Source: Acidimicrobiia bacterium
GTDB taxonomy: Bacteria > Actinomycetota > Acidimicrobiia > Spongiisociales > SHLN01
Direction of reading: 5' to 3'
Assembly: GCA_030624805.1 (NCBI GenBank)
Contig: JAUXJL010000035.1
Coordinates: 1 to 11,950, forward strand
DNA: 11,950 nucleotides
The notes under the pieces are model-generated. The model saw nothing but the letters and a program-made list of their open reading frames with translations, was not told the DNA's origin and did not search any database. Each line of letters opens with the position of its first letter. Position 1 is the first letter of the stretch. Shown here one piece after another: positions 1-8,745 of the stretch. Made by a program: the position numbers and the translations under genes.

Positions 1-175
1 CAAGTGCCTCGGCCTCGAGCCGCCGCAGGGCGTCACGGAGCGGAATTCGACTAACGCCGAGCTGATCGGCGAGATCGGCTTGCGCCAAACGCTGCCCCGG
101 CGCCAGAACGCCATCGCGAATCGCCTGACGTAATGCGTCGGTAACCGCTTCCTCGGCGCTCCGTGGGCGCGCCAT
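1..175 (-). CDS. GntR-family transcriptional regulator, N-terminal part (cut by window edge)
   Basis: The minus strand encodes 58 residues before the window ends. They form the winged helix-turn-helix of a GntR regulator: a first helix (EEAVTDALRQAIRDGVL), then the family signature LAPGQRLAQADLADQLGVSR and IPLRDALRRLEAEAL. The pairing of PGQRL with VSRIPLRDALRRL is typical of the FadR/FCD subgroup, but the effector domain lies outside the window, so the ligand is unknown. I chose the ATG at 175 because GGAGG lies 7 bases upstream of it. Two in-frame ATGs at 238 and 253 would add a Gly/Ser/Asp-rich tail with weaker ribosome sites. The gene is divergent from the ArsR gene at 434. A GGTATACC palindrome at 322-329 is a possible own operator. 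The family call is firm; the start is less certain. Confidence 0.9.
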   Translation of the reverse strand, partial: MARPRSAEEAVTDALRQAIRDGVLAPGQRLAQADLADQLGVSRIPLRDALRRLEAEAL

Positions 176-321
176 CTCCAGGCCTCCCGACACCGAACTG
201 TCCGGGTCTCCTGGGTCGGCTGAATCGCCGTTGGGCATCTTTTTAACGGCCATCGGTATGTACGGGCCCCTTCTTCTTGCTGCTAGCGACCGTGGCCACG
301 TGCCACCTACGCCTGGAATAC

Positions 322-329
322 GGTATACC
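322..329. promoter_or_regulatory. Possible GntR operator (GGTATACC palindrome)
   Basis: This is a perfect 8-base palindrome in the 258-base gap between the divergent GntR and ArsR genes. FadR-type GntR proteins often bind TGGT-N3-ACCA-like sites, and the strand reading TGGTATACCG resembles half of that. The link to the neighbouring gntR gene is inference from position and motif only. An 8-base palindrome can occur by chance. Confidence 0.25.
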
Positions 330-390
330 ATCTTCAGGATACACAGAAGTGGCAGCCAATCCCCAGACTTGCGCCATCCGAAAGCCACTT

Positions 391-426
391 CTATCTCTGA
401 ACGTATGAGCTAGTATTCAGAGATAG
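391..426. promoter_or_regulatory. ArsR/SmtB-type operator: 11-bp perfect inverted repeat
   Basis: The arms CTATCTCTGAA (391-401) and TTCAGAGATAG (416-426) are exact reverse complements with a 14-base spacer. The right arm ends 7 bases before the ATG of the ArsR gene at 434. The inner TGAA...TTCA pair resembles the core of SmtB/CzrA operators, so autorepression of the arsR-CDF pair is likely. The site contains TAGTAT (411-416), and TAGCGT (424-429) overlaps its right end; both fit the TANNNT pattern of an actinobacterial -10 box. No Shine-Dalgarno sequence precedes the ATG, which suggests a leaderless or near-leaderless transcript. Confidence 0.75.
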
Positions 427-433
427 CGTAGCC

Positions 434-805
434 ATGCCTCAAAACAAACTCACCCGCCAAGCCGTCGATCGACACCGGGTCAGCTCCGTACAAGAGCGAC
501 TCCTGACACCGGACGACGCCGCCAGGCTGGCCGAACGGTTCCGACTGCTGGCGGACCCGGTCAGGCTGAGGATGGTGTACGCCCTGCTCGAGGCGGGCGA
601 GCTGTGTGTGGGTGATCTGGCACTGACGGTCGGCGCATCGGAGTCCGGAACCAGTCACCAGCTGCGCCAGCTGCGCCTGACCGGGCTGGTGCGGACCCGC
701 AAGGCCGGGCGAATCGTGTACTACCGGGTTGCCGACACCCACGTGCGGCTGTTGTTGGATCTGGCGGTTGAGCACTACCTTCACGATCACGAGGATGGGT
801 TTTGA
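434..805 (+). CDS. ArsR/SmtB-family metal-sensing repressor, zinc-type alpha-5 site
   Basis: This 123-residue winged-helix repressor is expected to release its operator when metal binds. FRLLADPVRLRMVYALLEAGE (about 36-56) is the family's opening helix pair, and ASESGTSHQLRQLRLTGLV (68-86) is the recognition helix. The C-terminal helix carries D101, H103, H114 and H117. These are spaced exactly as the alpha-5 ligands of CzrA (D84, H86, H97, H100), a Zn(II)/Co(II) sensor. The alpha-3 cysteine site of CadC/ArsR is not complete: only C58 is present in ELCVG. Its stop codon overlaps the start of the CDF exporter gene, which supports a zinc-efflux role. The 11-bp inverted repeat at 391-426 is its likely operator. 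The start is the only ATG that keeps the whole fold. Zinc rather than cobalt is inference from the ligand set. Confidence 0.93.
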   Translation: MPQNKLTRQAVDRHRVSSVQERLLTPDDAARLAERFRLLADPVRLRMVYALLEAGELCVGDLALTVGASESGTSHQLRQLRLTGLVRTRKAGRIVYYRVADTHVRLLLDLAVEHYLHDHEDGF

Positions 806-1704
806 GCCACTCCCACCACCCAACCGCCCGGGCAGGAGCACGGCATCAACGCCCCCTCGCCATCGCAGCCTCGCTGACCGCCGTGTTCATGGTGGTCGAG
901 CTCATCGCCGGGTTTGCCACCGGCTCTCTGGCACTGCTGTCTGACGCCGGGCACATGGCCACCGACACTCTTGGGCTCGCCATGGCGCTGGCTGCGATCG
1001 TAGTGGCCGGCAAGTCCGACTCAGGAGGCCAACGCACATACGGCCTGTATCGACTGGAGATACTTGCCGCACTCGCCAACGCGGCCTTACTTTTTGGCGT
1101 TGCCGGCTACGTACTGTGGGAAGCCATCAACCGGTTGTCGGACCCGCCCGATGTGCTGTCAGGACCGATGCTCGTGGTAGCAATAGTCGGGCTGCTCGTC
1201 AACCTCGTGAGCTGGCGTTTGTTGCGGGAAGGCTCTGCCGAGTCGCTCAATGTGGAGGGGGCATTCCTGGAGGTGAGCGCCGACATGATCGGATCAGTCG
1301 GGGCCATCGCGGCGGCCGTTCTGCTCCGATACCCGGGCTGGGCTCACGCCGACGTTGTGCTCGGGGCCGCCATCGGGGTCTTTATCCTGCCGCGGGCCTG
1401 GCGACTCGGCCGCCAAGCGCTGCGCATCCTGGTACAGGCAGCCCCCGAACAACTGGACCTCAAAGAGCTGCAAGGCAGGCTATCGGCCATACCAGGGGTG
1501 ATTGACATTCACGACCTACACGTGTGGACCCTCACGTCGGAGATGGACGTTGCTTCGGTGCACCTCGTAATCGGTGACACCGCAGATCCCCATCCGGTCT
1601 TGGACCGGTCTCGAGACCTGCTCGAGGACGCTTACGGGATCGCACATGCCACCCTCCAGGTCGAGCCTGAATCTCACGGCGGCTGTACCGAGTTGACCTG
1701 GTGA
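802..1704 (+). CDS. Cation diffusion facilitator (CDF) family metal exporter
   Basis: This 300-residue inner-membrane transporter belongs to the CzcD/ZnT-like family, which exports Zn(II) or related divalent metals in exchange for protons. It has about six hydrophobic segments (roughly 20-40, 45-69, 86-110, 122-140, 160-176, 183-200) and a cytoplasmic C-terminal domain with IHDLHVWTL (235-243). The second segment has the metal-site motif D48 with H51-xxx-D55. In the fifth segment the usual HxxxD reads E157-xxx-D161, so one histidine is replaced by glutamate. The N-terminus is short and His-rich (SHSHH), and the usual His-rich loop between segments 4 and 5 is absent. The start is TTG, overlapping the arsR stop as TTGA, so translation is probably coupled to arsR. 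The exported metal is inferred from the partner sensor. Confidence 0.93.
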   Translation: MSHSHHPTARAGARHQRPLAIAASLTAVFMVVELIAGFATGSLALLSDAGHMATDTLGLAMALAAIVVAGKSDSGGQRTYGLYRLEILAALANAALLFGVAGYVLWEAINRLSDPPDVLSGPMLVVAIVGLLVNLVSWRLLREGSAESLNVEGAFLEVSADMIGSVGAIAAAVLLRYPGWAHADVVLGAAIGVFILPRAWRLGRQALRILVQAAPEQLDLKELQGRLSAIPGVIDIHDLHVWTLTSEMDVASVHLVIGDTADPHPVLDRSRDLLEDAYGIAHATLQVEPESHGGCTELTW

Positions 1705-1821
1705 GCGGCCAAACCAGCTCTCTCTCCCCTTGATAGGTGTGCCGCCGCCAGTCAAGCCGACCCATTTATGTCGACTCGCCTGCCAAACAAATCGCGAAAT
1801 TATTGACTCCGGATGGGAATA

Positions 1822-1848
1822 CCCCACCCCAGGTGGGGTGTATATAGT
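1822..1848 (+). promoter_or_regulatory. CsoR-type operator and promoter of the copper operon
   Basis: The arms CCCCACC (1822-1828) and GGTGGGG (1832-1838) form a perfect 7-bp inverted repeat around CCA, flanked by near-symmetric ATA and TAT. G/C-tract palindromes flanked by TA are the known form of CsoR operators. TATAGT (1843-1848) is a reasonable -10 box directly after it, so a bound repressor would cover the promoter. A TTGACT at 1803-1808 looks like a -35 box but lies 34 bases from TATAGT, too far to be its partner. The ATG of csoR follows at 1872. Confidence 0.75.
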
Positions 1849-1871
1849 GGCGAAGACGAGAGGACATTCCA

Positions 1872-2186
1872 ATGAAGGAAATCCACAAGAGCTCGGCGCT
1901 CAACCGGCTCAAGACGGTACGCGGCCATGTGGAGGCCGTTATCGCCATGGTCGACGATGAGCATTATTGCCCCGACGTCATGAAACAGGTCTCTGCATTG
2001 CAAGGCTCGCTCGAGAAGGTCAACCGGGTGCTTCTCCAGAACCACCTCGAGACATGCGTTACTCACGCAATCCACGAGGGCCGCACCGAGGAGATCGTCG
2101 ACGAATTGATGGAAACAATGAAATACACGGCGGCCGTCACCGGACCCGCCCCTATCAGCCTGGAGGATGCCCCATGGCCAACCTGA
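1872..2186 (+). CDS. csoR: CsoR copper-sensing transcriptional repressor
   Basis: This 104-residue all-helical repressor belongs to the CsoR/RcnR/FrmR (DUF156) family. It binds operator DNA in the apo form and is released by Cu(I). The ligands C33, H58 and C62 have the same spacing as C36, H61 and C65 of the Mycobacterium tuberculosis CsoR. The second-shell residues Y32 and E78 also match Y35 and E81, so Cu(I) specificity is well supported over the Ni/Co (RcnR) or formaldehyde (FrmR) branches. GAGAGGA lies 7 bases before the ATG. It is the first gene of csoR-copZ-copA, and copZ starts 13 bases before its end. The palindrome at 1822-1838 is its probable operator, giving copper-inducible expression of the whole operon. 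Confidence 0.95.
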   Translation: MKEIHKSSALNRLKTVRGHVEAVIAMVDDEHYCPDVMKQVSALQGSLEKVNRVLLQNHLETCVTHAIHEGRTEEIVDELMETMKYTAAVTGPAPISLEDAPWPT

Positions 2187-2386
2187 CCCTATCCGTACCC
2201 GATATTTCGTGCCAGCACTGCAAAGAGTCGATCGAAGGCGCCGTCGGAGCGCTCGACGCGGTCGGCACCGTGGAGGTGGAAATCACCCCCCGTACCGTCG
2301 ACGTTGAGTTCACCGATTCCCCCGAGACCCGCCAGGCCATCGTGGAGGCGATCGAAGACCAGGGCTACACAGTGGCGAACGCCTGA
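2174..2386 (+). CDS. copZ: CopZ-like copper chaperone (single heavy-metal-associated domain)
   Basis: This 70-residue cytosolic protein consists of one HMA domain. The family carries Cu(I) on a CxxC loop and hands it to CopA or CsoR. The loop reads ISCQHC, with C13 and C16; the residue that is usually methionine before the first cysteine region (GMTC) is isoleucine here. The rest follows the ferredoxin-like pattern, ending in IEDQGYTVANA. The chosen ATG has GGAGG 7 bases upstream at 2162-2166, inside the end of csoR, and the two genes overlap by 13 bases in different frames. Longer in-frame starts upstream would read through csoR in the wrong frame and are not supported. copA follows after 18 bases. 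Confidence 0.93.
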   Translation: MANLTLSVPDISCQHCKESIEGAVGALDAVGTVEVEITPRTVDVEFTDSPETRQAIVEAIEDQGYTVANA

Positions 2387-2404
2387 GCTTCGAAGGGACG
2401 AACA

Positions 2405-4582
<2,178 letters not shown>

Positions 4583-4609
4583 GCCCATTCTGCCGGCGCC
4601 GGGGTGGGC
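4583..4609. terminator. Possible bidirectional terminator hairpin between convergent genes
   Basis: GCCCA (4583-4587) pairs with TGGGC (4605-4609) around an internal self-complementary CCGGCGCCGG (4593-4602). The position, in the 40-base gap where copA and the minus-strand gene end facing each other, suits a shared terminator. There is no clear T-run on either side, so this is not a classical intrinsic terminator. Confidence 0.35.
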
Positions 4610-4622
4610 CGTTACGAACTGG

Positions 4623-5429
4623 TCAACGTGAATCAGGCCGGTGGACGGCCGCCCACACCCGATCTGGTCGAAGCGGCATGGTGAGATCGGTCACCTCCCA
4701 GGGAGCGAGTGCGTTCAGCACGGCCCCTACCACCGCCGGCGGCGCCCCGATCGTGCCCGACTCACCAACCCCCTTCACGCCCAGCGGGTTGGAAGGGGCG
4801 GGAGTCGTCAACCGATCGGTGAGAAGCTCGGGAGCGTCGAGGGCAGTCGGGACCGGATAGTCCATCAACGAGGATGTGAGCAGCTGGCCTCGTTCGTCAT
4901 ATTCAATGCCCTCAATGAGCGCCTGGCCGAGTCCCTGCATGATCGCACCGTGGATCTGACCCTCAACCACCAACGGGTTGATCACGTTTCCGCAGTCGTC
5001 GACCGCAGCAAACCGTACGAGACGAACGACCCCCGTCTCGATATCGACCTCCACAACCGCCGCGTAGGCCCCATAGGGAAACGTTTGTGAACCCGGCACG
5101 AAGTCCTCCTCGGCGACAAGGGACTCGCCAACCTCGGCCGCCCGGGCGGCGATCTCCCCATACCCGACCGATGTCCCCGGCACCCCGGCAATACCAAAAC
5201 CGGCTGCGTCCAAAACGATGTCGGCCGGGTCGGCTTCCAGGAGCTCGGCGGCTATCCGCCGGGCTTGCTCTCGAACGCTCGTTGCCATCCGGAAAACGGC
5301 TGAGGCCCCGTATTGGGCGGATCGGCTCCCATACGAGCCGTAACCGCGAGCGACCCGGCCGGTGTCGCCGGCAACGATCTCGATCCCCTCGATCGGCAAA
5401 CCAAGCGCGTCGGAGGCTACCTGAGCCCA
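4623..5429 (-). pseudogene. Molybdenum hydroxylase large subunit (xanthine dehydrogenase/CoxL family), C-terminal part after frameshift
   Basis: These 268 residues are the C-terminal molybdopterin-binding half of the same gene as the upstream fragment (5417-6940), read one frame away. It resumes at WAQVASDALGLPIEGI, exactly where the family continues after the GQxHET motif that ends the upstream part. Conserved pieces are GDT followed by GYGSYGSRS, DDCGNVINP with the following EGQIHGAIMQGLGQAL, and GVKGVGESGTIGAP. The glutamate at 4761-4763 (E727 of the joined protein) is at the place of the active-site base of these enzymes. There is no ribosome site or good start codon for separate translation; the first possible start is a TTG at 5399 inside a conserved stretch. 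The joined protein would be about 772 residues, normal for the family. It could be a working gene with a sequencing error or a recently broken gene. Confidence 0.85.
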
Positions 5430-6940
5430 GACGTCTCGTGAGACTGGCCGGCCGACGTCGATCCGGTATGGACCGTTGCCGTCCCGTCGGCTCCGATCTC
5501 TACATGGGCGTATTCACCCAATTGGGGATTACCGCCGCCTGCCCGATCCACAAACACCGCCATACCCAACCCGATTGGATTCTCACCGGCGGCCCGCCGT
5601 CTTTGTTGCTCGGCCCTGACGGCCGGCTCATCGATGAGTTGGAGGACCCGGTCCAGGGCCTCGGCGTAATGGCCGCCGTCGTACACCGCACCGGTGGCGG
5701 ATGTGTACGGCATTTCGTTAGGCCCGATCAGGTTGAGCCTGCGGATCTCGGCCGGGTCGGACCCAACCTGGCGGGCAAAGGCATCGACTGCCCGTTCCAG
5801 TGCATAGGCAGCTTCGGGTCGGCCGGCTCCCCGGTAGGGCCCGGTAGGTGCCCGGTTGGTGACCACAACGTCGAGGGTCGCTGAGACGTCTCGAATGTCA
5901 TACGGGCCGGGGGCCATGAACAGAGTCGACATCGGCACGAACAAACCGCTTTGGGGGTAGGCGCCGACATCGGCGAGCACGTGGACATCGACCCGCCGGA
6001 TCCGGCCGGAGAGTTCTCCCTCCAGGGTGATTCGGGTCCTTTGACCCCGGCCGTGGTTCCCTCCCGCCATGTGTTCTCGTCGGGATTGCACCCACATCAC
6101 CGGCCGATTCAGGCGCCGGGCGGCCCCCACCACCGCAATGTATTCGGGATAGAGCATGCCCTTGAGCCCAAACGCTCCACCCACGGCCGGGACTCTGACC
6201 CGGATCAGATCCTCCTCGAGCCCAAGGACCTGGCTGAGTTGGCGCATGAGGTTGTGTGGGCTCTGATGGCTGCACCACACTGTGATGGAACCGTCCGGCT
6301 CGGGCACAACAAGTAGGCCGAGGGGCTCGATCGTCACCGCCGCCAGGCGGGGGTTCTCGATTCGAACAGAGACCGAGACCGGCCACTTGTCCTTTTCTCG
6401 GGGGGCCTCCTCGTCTCTGCGGTGGACCAGATTGCTCGTCGATTCGAACAGCCGGGGAGCGCCGGGTCTCAGCGAATCGTCGGGATCGGTTACAGGTTCG
6501 AGCTCCTCGTACTCTGCCTGCACGAGGCCAACCGCGTCTGCCACCTGGTAGGGAGTCTCCCCCACAACAATCGCGACCGGTTCGCCGGCGTACCGGACAC
6601 GATTGCGGGCCAGCGGGGGCCGGCTCATGGCCGGGTCGACGGCAATCCTCATGAGGTCGCTCGGAATCTCGGGCAGATTCAGGTCGGCGGCGGTGAAGAC
6701 GGAAACAATCCCCGGGGATCGACCGGCCGCTCCGGTATCGACCGCCGTCAGGGCGGCGTGGGCAAACGGACTTCGGACGAAGCCGGCACTCAGCATTCCG
6801 GACGCCCGAAGATCGGCGACAAACTGGGCGGATCCGGTCACGAGCATGTCGTCCTCGAGTCGAAGGAGTGGCGACCCGATCAGGCCCCCGCTCCCCCCGG
6901 CCGGCTCGGGCCGCGATCCTCCCCGCTTTTGGGCGGTCAC
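5417..6940 (-). pseudogene. Molybdenum hydroxylase large subunit (xanthine dehydrogenase/CoxL family), N-terminal part before frameshift
   Basis: This is the N-terminal two-thirds of a molybdopterin-binding subunit. Such subunits hydroxylate aldehydes, purines or aromatic N-heterocycles, or oxidise CO, together with a [2Fe-2S] and an FAD subunit. Residues 20-65 carry the usual opening (IGSPLLRLEDDMLVTG, then FVRSPFAHA). They are followed by RYAGEPVAIV (117-126), GGAFGLK (254-260), PYRGAGR (368-374) and GQSHET (498-503). The RGAGR loop lacks the cysteine that holds copper in form I CO dehydrogenase, so a true CoxL is unlikely. Four codons after GQSHET the frame meets TAG at 5417. I chose the GTG at 6940: GAAGG lies 7 bases upstream, and the open frame further up shows no family similarity. 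A TTGCCA-N17-CATAAT promoter lies upstream at 7004-7032. No small or medium subunit gene is in the window. Confidence 0.87.
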
Positions 6941-7003
6941 CGAGCCGCCTTCATGCTCGACCGCTGAAAGGTTTGTACAGGCGCATGGCATATCACAGTC
7001 CGC

Positions 7004-7032
7004 ATTATGTATATTGCATACATCCGTGGCAA
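7004..7032 (-). promoter_or_regulatory. Promoter of the molybdenum hydroxylase gene with an inverted repeat in its spacer
   Basis: On the minus strand TTGCCA (7027-7032) and CATAAT (7004-7009) are separated by 17 bases, a good sigma-70-type promoter about 60 bases before the GTG at 6940. Inside it ATGTAT (7007-7012) and ATACAT (7018-7023) form a perfect 6-5-6 inverted repeat, so a bound regulator would cover the spacer and the edge of the -10 box. On the plus strand TATATT (7010-7015) could serve as the -10 box of the divergent hydrolase gene. The repeat resembles GntR-type operators, but which protein binds it is unknown. Confidence 0.6.
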
Positions 7033-7041
7033 GGAGGCCTG

Positions 7042-8745
7042 GTGACACGAGCGGTTGGACTCGACGGGGTGACACTGTGGGGACCGCATCATCGTCCAGC
7101 AGTGGATGGGGTGGTCGTCGACCGTAACGTGCCGATGCGGATGCGCGACGGAGTGACAATTCGCGCCGACGTCTACCGGCCCGAGGCCCCCGGGCCGTAT
7201 CCGGCCCTCTATGCCGTGTCCCCGTATCAGAAAGACCTGGCCGGCTTGCCGGCCTACCCGGCGTTCCTATGGCGGGAGACCGGTCCAATCGAGTGGTACG
7301 TGCAGCGCGGCTATATATACGTGCTGGCCGACGCCCGTGGCACAGGTGCGTCCGACGAGGGGATCTGGGAGTACTTCGGGCCCGAGGAGCAGACCGACCT
7401 GTACGACGCCATCGAGTGGATCGCGGCCCAGGATTGGTGCACGGGAAAGGTCGGGATGATCGGGCAGTCCTATTTCGGAATGGCGCAGTGGGCGGCGGCG
7501 GTTCAAGCACCGCCGTCGCTCGCTTGTATTGCCCCCTACGACGCCAAAGCCGATCATTACCGGGGCGGACAGTATCACGGCGGCATTCCCGCCTTCGGGC
7601 TCCCGATCATCTGGTCGTTCGGGATTCGCTACAACCATCTCAATGGGCCACCCGGGCCCGAGTCCGAAGCCCGTCTCAAGACCGACCTGGTGCAGGGTAT
7701 GCTCGCCCACCCCACCGACGACGAGTTCTGGCGTAGCCGCTCGCCCTACTGGCACCTCCAGGACGTGACCATCCCGACATTTTCGATTGGAAGTTGGGGC
7801 AAGAACGCCTTGCACTTGCGCGGCAACCTCATGGGCTACGAGCTGGTGTCCGGCCCCAAGAAGCTGCTCGTCGAGGAAGCCGGGTGGCCTGTGCGTCTCG
7901 GAGTTGTAAGAGCCCAGCAGGACTTCGAACAGCCCGAGTTCCACGAAAAGGTGCTCCTGCCCTGGTACGACTATTGGCTCAAGGGCGTCGAAAATGGCGT
8001 CATGGACGGGCCCCAGGTCTCGACGTTCGTTTCCGGCATCGACGAGTATGTGACCTGGAGCGCCTGGCCACCCGAGGAGATCGAGTATCGCAGCCTCTAC
8101 CTCCGAAAAGGCCCGGCCGGAGCGGTCACCTCACTAAACGACGGAGCACTCTCACCCGAACTGCCGAGAAACGGCGATGGGGGAACGACCTATTCCTACC
8201 CCCGCCAGGAGTGGCACCTGGGCCCGGTGGAGTTCAAGCCGGATGGGTCCGCCGATCCGGTCTCACAAGTTCTCACGTGGACGACCGAGCCGCTGGACGA
8301 GGACACGATGATCGCAGGACCGATGGCGATGGTCCTGTATGCGTCGTCGGATCAACCGGACACCGACTTCTTCATCAAGATCTGGGACCAGGAACCGGAA
8401 GCGGCAAACGGCAGGCGCAAGGACGTCATTCTCGGACGGGGCTGGCTGCGAGCCTCGCACCGGGCTCTGGACGAGGAACGGTCGGTGCCGGGACGTCCGT
8501 TCCACCCCCACCGAGATCCAACACCGATCGAGCCGGGCACGATCTACCGGTTCGAAATAGAAATCTGGCCGATCGCCCACGTTTTCAAGCGCGGTCATCG
8601 GATCCGACTTCACATCACAAACGGTGATTCGGGAATCACAGACGGCAACTACAGCCACTTCTACGGGATCAAGTTCGGCTCCGACACCATCGTCCACGAC
8701 GCCGACCATCCGTCACACGTGCTGCTGCCGATCATCCCCAATTGA
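7042..8745 (+). CDS. CocE/NonD-type alpha/beta hydrolase (peptidase S15-like)
   Basis: This protein of 567 residues belongs to the family of cocaine esterase, glutaryl acylases and X-Pro peptidases. It has DGVTIRADVYRPEAPGPYPAL near the start, and RGTGASDEG then the nucleophile elbow GQSYFG with S143. The second half is a jelly-roll domain (about 400-567) with GPMAMVLYASSDQPDTDFF and GRGWLRASHR. The LHLRGN motif (257-262) places it in one subgroup. The WYD aspartate of cocaine esterase reads W252-G-K254 here, and the later GPWxH-like histidine motif reads VEEAGWPVR, so the acid and base of the triad are not obvious. I chose the GTG with AAGGAGG 4 bases upstream over an ATG at 6985 that lacks a ribosome site. 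The gene overlaps the MFS gene by 4 bases. The substrate is unknown. Confidence 0.9.
   Translation: MTRAVGLDGVTLWGPHHRPAVDGVVVDRNVPMRMRDGVTIRADVYRPEAPGPYPALYAVSPYQKDLAGLPAYPAFLWRETGPIEWYVQRGYIYVLADARGTGASDEGIWEYFGPEEQTDLYDAIEWIAAQDWCTGKVGMIGQSYFGMAQWAAAVQAPPSLACIAPYDAKADHYRGGQYHGGIPAFGLPIIWSFGIRYNHLNGPPGPESEARLKTDLVQGMLAHPTDDEFWRSRSPYWHLQDVTIPTFSIGSWGKNALHLRGNLMGYELVSGPKKLLVEEAGWPVRLGVVRAQQDFEQPEFHEKVLLPWYDYWLKGVENGVMDGPQVSTFVSGIDEYVTWSAWPPEEIEYRSLYLRKGPAGAVTSLNDGALSPELPRNGDGGTTYSYPRQEWHLGPVEFKPDGSADPVSQVLTWTTEPLDEDTMIAGPMAMVLYASSDQPDTDFFIKIWDQEPEAANGRRKDVILGRGWLRASHRALDEERSVPGRPFHPHRDPTPIEPGTIYRFEIEIWPIAHVFKRGHRIRLHITNGDSGITDGNYSHFYGIKFGSDTIVHDADHPSHVLLPIIPN

Noticed and set aside
231..413. 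60-codon plus-strand frame in the GntR-ArsR gap
   Set aside because: No ribosome site, no recognisable features, and it runs through both candidate operators; probably chance.
410..841. 143-codon minus-strand frame opposite arsR
   Set aside because: Antisense shadow of a well-supported ArsR gene, Gln/Gly/His-rich without any domain.
1803..1808. TTGACT as -35 box of the copper operon
   Set aside because: 34 bases separate it from TATAGT, about twice the allowed spacing, and no -10 box lies at the right distance.
5425..5440. Programmed ribosomal frameshift in the hydroxylase gene
   Set aside because: There is no slippery heptamer or homopolymer at the joint, and no programmed frameshift is known to me in this family.
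4623..6940. Copper link: a form I CO dehydrogenase next to a copper operon
   Set aside because: The active-site loop is PYRGAGR, without the cysteine of the form I AYRCSFR loop that binds copper, so the neighbouring copper genes are not explained by this enzyme.
6868..7041. Longer start of the hydrolase gene
   Set aside because: It would run through the divergent promoter and into the start of the minus-strand gene; AAGGAGG directly before GTG 7042 decides the start.
6941..7510. Upstream extension of the hydroxylase frame on the minus strand
   Set aside because: The added 190 residues are low-complexity and Arg/Pro/Ser-rich, overlap the hydrolase gene antisense and contain no family similarity; the GTG at 6940 has a ribosome site and sits right before the conserved N-terminus.
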